Of a stretch of 26,084 nt of DNA, positions 21,582-26,084 are shown in pieces (position 1 is the first letter of the stretch; each line of letters opens with the position of its first letter). The position numbers and the translations under genes were made by a program. The notes under the pieces are model-generated. The model did no database searches. It saw only the letters and a program-made list of their open reading frames with translations, and was not told the DNA's origin. Source of the DNA: Vulcanimicrobiota bacterium (lineage in GTDB: Bacteria > Vulcanimicrobiota > Vulcanimicrobiia > Vulcanimicrobiales > Vulcanimicrobiaceae); contig JABEUW010000055.1 in the NCBI GenBank assembly GCA_013043945.1, positions 1 to 26,084 on the forward strand, written 5' to 3'.

Positions 21582-24089
21582 CTAGGCCAGCTCGGTCTGT
21601 GTCGGCTCCCCGGTGATACCGGTGATGAGCTCGGCCTGTTTTCCGAGGTTCGTGATCGCAATCACTTCGTCGCCTTCGCCGAGGCGTTGGAGACGCACGC
21701 CCTTGGTCGCCCGTCCGGCCCTGCGAATATCCTTGACGTTGATGCGAATCACTTGGTTCCCCGAGGTGATCATTAACAGTTGGTCGTCGGGAGCGACCAT
21801 GATTTGGTCGACGACGCGACCGATATCTTCGCGTTCTTTGGCGAAGGCCTTCACGCCCTTGCCGCCACGAGAAGTATGTCGGTAATCGTCGATCGGCGTG
21901 CGCTTACCGAAGGCCTGCGAGGTGACCAGCAGTACCTCTTTGCGCTCGTCTTCGATAACGTCCATCGCGATGATTTCGTCGCCGCTCTCCAGCGTCATCG
22001 CTTTCACGCCGCGAGCGTTCCGCCCCATCGCGCGAACGTTCTGTTCGTTGAAGTGCACCGCCATACCGGCGCGCGTGCAGAGGATGATGTCGCGCGTTCC
22101 CGTCGCGAGATCGACCGCCAGCAGTTCGTCGCCTTCGTCGAGATTGATGGCGTTGAGTCCGTTGCGACGGACGTTTGCGAACTCGTCGAGTTTGGTCTTT
22201 TTAATAACGCCGTGCGTCGTCACCATGACGAGCGATTTCTCGCCTTCGAAGGTGTCGATCGGGAAGCACGCCGTCACCTGCTCGCCCGGAGGCAGCGTGA
22301 GGAGATTGACGAGCGCGGTTCCGCGAGCCTGGCGCGTCGTATCGGGAATCTCGTAGGCGCGCAAGCGATAGACGCGGCCCTTATTGGTGAAGAAGAGCAC
22401 GTGATCGTGCGTTTTGGTGGCAAAGAAGTTGCGCACCACATCCTCACGCTTGAGGTTCGATATCCCCGTGACGCCGCGCCCGCCGCGATTCTGCGTGCGG
22501 AAGGTATCGACCGAGACCCGTTTGATATAGCCGCCGTCGGTATAGGTGACCACGACGTCGGTATTGGGAATGAGCTGTTCGACCGAGATTTCATCCTCGG
22601 CCGGAAGCACGAGCGTGCGCCGTTCGTCGCCGTGCCGTTTTTTCAGGTCGAGCGCATCTTCTTTCACGATTGCGGCGACCCGACGCGGGCTACGCAAAAT
22701 ATCTTCCAAATCCGAGATCGTCTTGATGATCTCGAGATATTCGTCTTCGATTTTTTTGCGCTCGAGCCCCGTAAGGGTGCGCAGGCGCATATCGACGATC
22801 GCCTGTGCTTGAATCTCCGAGAGCGAGAAGCGCGCGACGAGTTTTCCTTTTGCTTCGTCGGTCGAATCGCTGCTCCGAATCAGTGCGATAATTTCGTCGA
22901 TGTTGTCGAGGGCAATGCGGTAGCCTTCGAGCAGATGCGCGCGCTCTTGCGCCTTGCGAAGATCGTAGGCGGTCCGCTTGAGGATGACGTCTTTACGATG
23001 CGTGATGTAGTGGTCGAGCAATTGACGCAGGTTGAGCACTTGCGGTTCGAGCGGCGTCGTCCCGTCGGCCTTCGGCGCTCCCGCCGGCACCAATGCGAGC
23101 ATATTGAACCCGAAGCTCGATTGCAGCGGCGTGTGCTTGAAGAGTTGATTGAGTACGACTTTCGGCGTCGCGCTCTTCTGCAATTCTACGACGACGCGCA
23201 TGCCTTTACGATTGCTCAAATCGTCGAGACGCGCGATACCCTGAATCTTCTTCTCGGCGTGCGCCTCGGCGATCGCCTCGACGATACGGCTCTTATAGAC
23301 TTGGTACGGAATCTCGGTAATGACGATCTTGTGGCGGCCCTTCTCTTCGATGATCTCGGCCTTGCCGCGCATCGGAATGGAGCCGCGCCCCGTTTTATAT
23401 GCCTGGCGGATCGCTTCGTGCCCGAGCACGGTGCCGCCGGTCGGGAAATCCGGGCCCTTGACGATATCGCAGAGATCGTCGTCGGTGACGTTCTCGTTAT
23501 CGAGAATCGCCACGACCGCATCGGCGATCTCGCCGAGATTGTGCGGCGGCACGTTGGTCGCCATGCCGACGGCGATACCGCTGCAACCGTTGACGAGCAA
23601 CTGCGGCAGACGTCCCGGAAGCACCGCCGGTTCGGTGCTCTGGTTGTCGAAGTTCGGCGTGAAGGGAACCGTCTCTTTATCGATATCGGCGAGCAGATCG
23701 AGCGCGAGCCGCGCGAGGCGCGCTTCGGTATACCGATATGCGGCCGGAGAGTCGGGATCGATCGAGCCGAAGTTCCCATGCCCGTCGACTAACGGATAGC
23801 GCAACGTGAAATCTTGCGCGAGGCGCACGAGCGCATCGTAGACCGATTGGTCGCCGTGGGGATGGTAACTCTTCAGCACTTCGCCGATGATACCGGCGCA
23901 CTTGCGATGCTGCTTGGACGGGTCGAAGCCCATCTCGCGCATCGCATAGAGAATGCGGCGCTGCACGGGTTTGAGGCCATCGCGAACGTCGGGTAATGCC
24001 CGCGAGGCAATAACCGACATCGCGTAGGAGAGATAGCTCTCCTTCATCTCGTCTTCGACGTTGACCGTTTGAATGTGATCGTTACTCAA
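21582..24089 (-). CDS. gyrA: DNA gyrase subunit A
   Basis: An 835-residue type II topoisomerase subunit that, with GyrB, introduces negative supercoils. The N-terminal breakage-reunion domain has ALPDVRDGLKPVQRRILYAM, the quinolone pocket YHPHGDQSVYDALV and the catalytic pair R119-Y120 (AAYRYTEARLA). The C-terminal beta-pinwheel has six blade-like repeats and a GyrA-box QNRGGRG (533-539), which separates it from ParC. The TTG at 24089 is forced: an in-frame TAA lies two codons upstream and the next start is inside the conserved domain. No strong SD is visible. In the quinolone pocket, Gln81 occupies the place of E. coli Ser83. The gene is 79 bases after a small acidic ORF. Identity is certain. 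Confidence 0.97.
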   Translation of the reverse strand: MSNDHIQTVNVEDEMKESYLSYAMSVIASRALPDVRDGLKPVQRRILYAMREMGFDPSKQHRKCAGIIGEVLKSYHPHGDQSVYDALVRLAQDFTLRYPLVDGHGNFGSIDPDSPAAYRYTEARLARLALDLLADIDKETVPFTPNFDNQSTEPAVLPGRLPQLLVNGCSGIAVGMATNVPPHNLGEIADAVVAILDNENVTDDDLCDIVKGPDFPTGGTVLGHEAIRQAYKTGRGSIPMRGKAEIIEEKGRHKIVITEIPYQVYKSRIVEAIAEAHAEKKIQGIARLDDLSNRKGMRVVVELQKSATPKVVLNQLFKHTPLQSSFGFNMLALVPAGAPKADGTTPLEPQVLNLRQLLDHYITHRKDVILKRTAYDLRKAQERAHLLEGYRIALDNIDEIIALIRSSDSTDEAKGKLVARFSLSEIQAQAIVDMRLRTLTGLERKKIEDEYLEIIKTISDLEDILRSPRRVAAIVKEDALDLKKRHGDERRTLVLPAEDEISVEQLIPNTDVVVTYTDGGYIKRVSVDTFRTQNRGGRGVTGISNLKREDVVRNFFATKTHDHVLFFTNKGRVYRLRAYEIPDTTRQARGTALVNLLTLPPGEQVTACFPIDTFEGEKSLVMVTTHGVIKKTKLDEFANVRRNGLNAINLDEGDELLAVDLATGTRDIILCTRAGMAVHFNEQNVRAMGRNARGVKAMTLESGDEIIAMDVIEDERKEVLLVTSQAFGKRTPIDDYRHTSRGGKGVKAFAKEREDIGRVVDQIMVAPDDQLLMITSGNQVIRINVKDIRRAGRATKGVRLQRLGEGDEVIAITNLGKQAELITGITGEPTQTELA

Positions 24090-24122
24090 GGCTTACGGTT
24101 GACTCCGGCGTGCGGATGCTAA

Positions 24123-24143
24123 GGTGACGCCAAAAACGCCACC
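24123..24143 (-). other. Hairpin in the leader of gyrA
   Basis: On the - strand GGTGGCG pairs with CGTCACC (7 bp with one G-U) around a T-rich 7-base loop. It lies between the small acidic gene and gyrA. No T-run follows the stem, so termination is doubtful; it could be a regulatory leader structure. Low confidence. Confidence 0.25.
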
Positions 24144-24168
24144 GACACAATCCCGACTCCTTCGCGGT

Positions 24169-24474
24169 TTACGTGCCTTCTTCCCAGGTTGGGAGATCAT
24201 CGAACTGGACGACCGGGGCAGGTTCTTCCTCGTCGAAGGTGACGCGCGACCCTCCGTCATCGGGCGGAAAGGGCGCCTCCCGCCCCGCCGACTGCGAGGG
24301 AGGTTCTTCGGCCTCGACCGGTTCGGGAGAAGCGGGCAGCGAGCGCGCCTCGATCTCGGCGAGATCGGCGTGCAAGGCCTCGGCGGCGCGAGCAAAATCC
24401 TCATCGAGCGTCGTCAGGGCCCGCTCGTAACGCTGTTGAAGCGCGCCCTCGATCTCTTCGCTCAGGACGCCCAC
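24169..24474 (-). CDS. Small acidic hypothetical protein upstream of gyrA
   Basis: I do not recognise this family. From the GTG at 24474 it encodes 101 residues. The first half is a predicted amphipathic, coiled-coil-capable helix (SEEIEGALQQRYERALTTLD to LAEIEARSL). The second half is Pro/Glu/Asp-rich and disordered-looking, ending in a short acidic aromatic tail (VVQFDDLPTWEEGT). The residue mix and GC-rich third positions look coding on this strand, whereas the opposite strand in this stretch reads as arginine-rich noise. No signal peptide, membrane segment or cysteine is present. The start is uncertain: AAGG abuts the GTG. It is divergent from tsaE (27 bases between start codons) and lies 79 bases before gyrA, probably on the same transcript. 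A cytoplasmic binding or regulatory protein is only a guess. Confidence 0.6.
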   Translation of the reverse strand: MGVLSEEIEGALQQRYERALTTLDEDFARAAEALHADLAEIEARSLPASPEPVEAEEPPSQSAGREAPFPPDDGGSRVTFDEEEPAPVVQFDDLPTWEEGT

Positions 24475-24501
24475 CCTTCGGCGGCGAAGGAAGCCAGAAT
24501 A

Positions 24502-24957
24502 GTGAAGTTCACCGCGAGCGCCTTCGACGCCACCTTCCAGGAGACTTGCCGAGATATCGCTGCGTTCGACGCATTCGCCGCGACCTTCGCGCAACGTCTG
24601 CGACCCGGCGATGTCGTCGCGCTCGAAGGCCCCCTCGGTGCGGGCAAGACGCGATTCGCTCGCGCGGTCGTGCGCGCGATTCAAGGGCACGAGGATGTTG
24701 CGAGCCCGACCTTCACGTTGCGCCATCGCTACGAACGGCTGGGGCGGACCCCGGTCGAGCATCTCGACGGCTATCGCATCGAGACACCCGAGGAGCTCGC
24801 CGAGAGCGGGCTCGAGGAGGCATTCGACGGCGAGGCGATCGTGCTGGTGGAATGGCCCGATCGCCTCGCCCCACTGCTGCCGCCCCGCCGCTATCGGGTC
24901 GCGATCGCCGGAGCCGGAGAGGAGCCGCGCAGCCTCCGCATCGAGGTGCCGGCGTGA
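24502..24957 (+). CDS. tsaE: tRNA t6A37 biosynthesis ATPase TsaE
   Basis: The GTG at 24502 has a good SD (AAGGAAG, 8-base spacing) and gives 151 residues, the normal TsaE length; the frame is open further upstream but that part does not look coding. Motifs: Walker A GPLGAGKT (43-50), SPTFTL (68-73), HLDGYR (87-92) and VEWPDR (116-121), all diagnostic of TsaE. TsaE binds the TsaB-TsaD complex and hydrolyses ATP during N6-threonylcarbamoylation of A37 in tRNAs that read ANN codons. Its stop overlaps the tsaB start (GTGA), so the two are co-translated. Identity is near certain. Confidence 0.95.
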   Translation: MKFTASAFDATFQETCRDIAAFDAFAATFAQRLRPGDVVALEGPLGAGKTRFARAVVRAIQGHEDVASPTFTLRHRYERLGRTPVEHLDGYRIETPEELAESGLEEAFDGEAIVLVEWPDRLAPLLPPRRYRVAIAGAGEEPRSLRIEVPA

Positions 24958-25604
24958 GGCTGCTCGCGATCGAAGGGGCGCTCGGCGCCTTCGAAGCCGC
25001 CACTCTCGAGGACGAGCGGGTGCTCGCGCAGCGTCGCATCGCTGCGAGCCAAGCGCTCGAGGCGGGGCTCGCCGCAATCGCCGCGCTGTTCGAGGAGAGC
25101 GCTCTGGCGCCGGGCGATCTCGACCGGCTCGCCGTCGGCCTCGGCCCGGGCGGCTTTACCGGGCTGCGCGTGGCACTGAGCTACGCGAAGGCGCTCGCGT
25201 TTGCGTGGCGGCTCCCGCTCGTCGGGGTTTCATCGTTCGACGCGCTCGAAGCGGGGGCGCTGCAGATTCCCCGCCTTTGTATCGTGGAAGGGCGCCCCGG
25301 CATCATCTCGGCACGACTGCGCAGCTCCGAGGGCGAGCGGCGCGCGACCGGCGAGTGCGCCGCGACCCTTGCGGCGTTGCTGCCGCAAAGGCTCTCCGAG
25401 CCGCTCGCGCTCGCCGGGGCGACGGCGGGCGCAACGCGCTTCTTCGCCGAACGCGGAGAGCCCGTGTTCTCGTTGCCGCCGGTTCCATCTCCCGTTCTCG
25501 CCCTCGCACGGCTCGCACGCGCCATGCCTGCGGCGGCATCGCCGCACGCGCTCGTCGCCGATTACGGCGAGGCGCCCGCGGCGAAGGTCCCAACGCGCGC
25601 GTGA
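24954..25604 (+). CDS. tsaB: tRNA t6A37 biosynthesis protein TsaB
   Basis: The GTG at 24954 overlaps the tsaE stop (GTGA) and gives a 216-residue protein starting MRLLAIEGALGAFEAA. The segment GLGPGGFTGLRV (62-73) is the TsaB hallmark (usually GPGSFTGLRIG). TsaB is an inactive paralogue of TsaD and acts as the dimerisation platform of the t6A complex. The typical TsaB N-terminal motif (LAIDTS) is degenerate here (LAIEGALG), in keeping with the absence of a catalytic site. Its stop overlaps the rimI start by four bases. Confidence is high from motif plus context. Confidence 0.93.
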   Translation: MRLLAIEGALGAFEAATLEDERVLAQRRIAASQALEAGLAAIAALFEESALAPGDLDRLAVGLGPGGFTGLRVALSYAKALAFAWRLPLVGVSSFDALEAGALQIPRLCIVEGRPGIISARLRSSEGERRATGECAATLAALLPQRLSEPLALAGATAGATRFFAERGEPVFSLPPVPSPVLALARLARAMPAAASPHALVADYGEAPAAKVPTRA

Positions 25605-26084
25605 AACTCGATCTCGACCCCACGCACGCCTCGGCGCCCGAACCGCTGCGCATCGAAGAAATGCGCTTGGAAGATATCAACGCGGTCACGCGCATCGAGT
25701 TGCTTTCCTTTACTACGCAGTGGCCGCACGACGCCTTCGCCAACGAATTACGCTCGAACAAACTCGCCCATTATTTCGTCGGTCGTATCGGTTCGCGCAT
25801 CGTCGCCTACGGCGGCATTTGGGTGATTCTCGAAGATTCGCACGTAACCACGATCGCGGTCGACCCCGAGTTGCGCGGGTGCCGTTACGGCGAGCGCATG
25901 ATGTCGCATCTGCTCGATACGGCGATCGAACTCGGCGCGGCGTGGATGACGTTGGAAGTGCGCGAGAGCAATCTTTCGGCGCAGCGACTCTACCAAAAAT
26001 ACGGCTTTACCACCGTCACGACGCGCAAAGCCTATTACAGCGATAATAACGAGAGCGCGCTGGTGATGTGGGCCGGCAACCTCC
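25601..26084 (+). CDS. rimI: Ribosomal-protein-alanine N-acetyltransferase RimI (3' end outside the window)
   Basis: The GTG at 25601 overlaps the tsaB stop (GTGA); the frame is still open at the window edge, giving at least 161 residues of a GNAT enzyme. Visible features: RIEEMRLEDINAVTRIE at the start, the TTQWP segment typical of RimI (usually xxPW), strand beta-4 with TTIAVDPELRG, the acetyl-CoA loop RGCRYGERMM, and LEVRESNLSAQRLYQKYGF. RimI acetylates the N-terminal alanine of ribosomal protein S18 and possibly others. In the acetyl-CoA loop the first Gly of the usual R/Q-x-x-G-x-G/A is Arg; this varies within RimI and need not inactivate it. By the common gene order tsaD may follow beyond the window. 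Family assignment is strong. Confidence 0.92.
   Translation, partial: MKLDLDPTHASAPEPLRIEEMRLEDINAVTRIELLSFTTQWPHDAFANELRSNKLAHYFVGRIGSRIVAYGGIWVILEDSHVTTIAVDPELRGCRYGERMMSHLLDTAIELGAAWMTLEVRESNLSAQRLYQKYGFTTVTTRKAYYSDNNESALVMWAGNL

Noticed and set aside
21780..23792. Long + strand reading frame (670 codons) opposite gyrA
   Set aside because: It mirrors gyrA codon for codon in a GC-rich genome; gyrA is unmistakable on the other strand and the mirror has no recognisable motif.
24124..24501. N-terminal extension of tsaE by 126 codons
   Set aside because: TsaE is about 150 residues; the extension has no TsaE features and overlaps a coding-like - strand ORF. The GTG at 24502 has a good SD.
24475..25077. 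Upstream extension of the acidic - strand ORF to about 302 codons
   Set aside because: That part is antisense to tsaE and tsaB and shows antisense-type composition; only the segment below 24474 looks coding.
1..26084. selC or any other tRNA gene, rRNA, insertion sequence or phage gene
   Set aside because: Gaps are too short for most of these and no cloverleaf, transposase motif or terminal inverted repeat was seen by eye; a tRNA-scanning program would settle the tRNA point.

Overview
The window is 26 kb of GC-rich (about 60%) bacterial chromosome with almost no non-coding space; no gene-free stretch exceeds about 120 bases. GTG and TTG starts and 4-base start/stop overlaps are frequent. The predicted outer-membrane beta-barrel points to a diderm, and the order tsaE-tsaB-rimI is common in Terrabacteria. 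My best guess is a diderm Terrabacteria-like lineage such as Candidatus Eremiobacterota (WPS-2) or Armatimonadota. This is an inference of low to moderate confidence, because no rRNA is present.

Left part, + strand (1-2903): the 3' end of a sensor histidine kinase, then the ribosome-associated GTPase gene typA, translationally coupled to an mscL-like mechanosensitive channel gene whose product ends in a CxxC/CxxC zinc ribbon.

Middle part, - strand (14424 down to 2914): five closely spaced genes for exported proteins that read as one operon. In transcription order they encode a small DUF11-like secreted protein (164 aa), a large secreted protein with a DUF11-like N-terminal half (830 aa), a DUF11/SdrD-B-like protein (726 aa), an Ig-like plus outer-membrane beta-barrel protein (1105 aa), and a glycine-rich secreted protein (986 aa). 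The 830-aa and 986-aa proteins share a C-terminal module of about 350-390 residues that I do not recognise. It includes a pair of cysteines with identical spacing. This operon is the accessory part of the window and the best candidate for an undescribed system: a surface layer, adhesin or appendage with its own outer-membrane partner.

Right-middle part, - strand (24474 down to 14545): a housekeeping run transcribed towards the envelope operon: a small acidic hypothetical gene, gyrA, trxA, selA, selB, a SIMPL-domain periplasmic protein gene, and clpB. selA plus selB imply selenocysteine incorporation, but neither selC nor selD lies in the window.

Right end, + strand (24502 to the edge): tsaE, tsaB and rimI, coupled by GTGA overlaps. 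tsaE and tsaB belong to the tRNA t6A37 pathway; rimI acetylates protein N-termini and runs off the window. No tRNA, rRNA, CRISPR array, insertion sequence or phage gene was seen.
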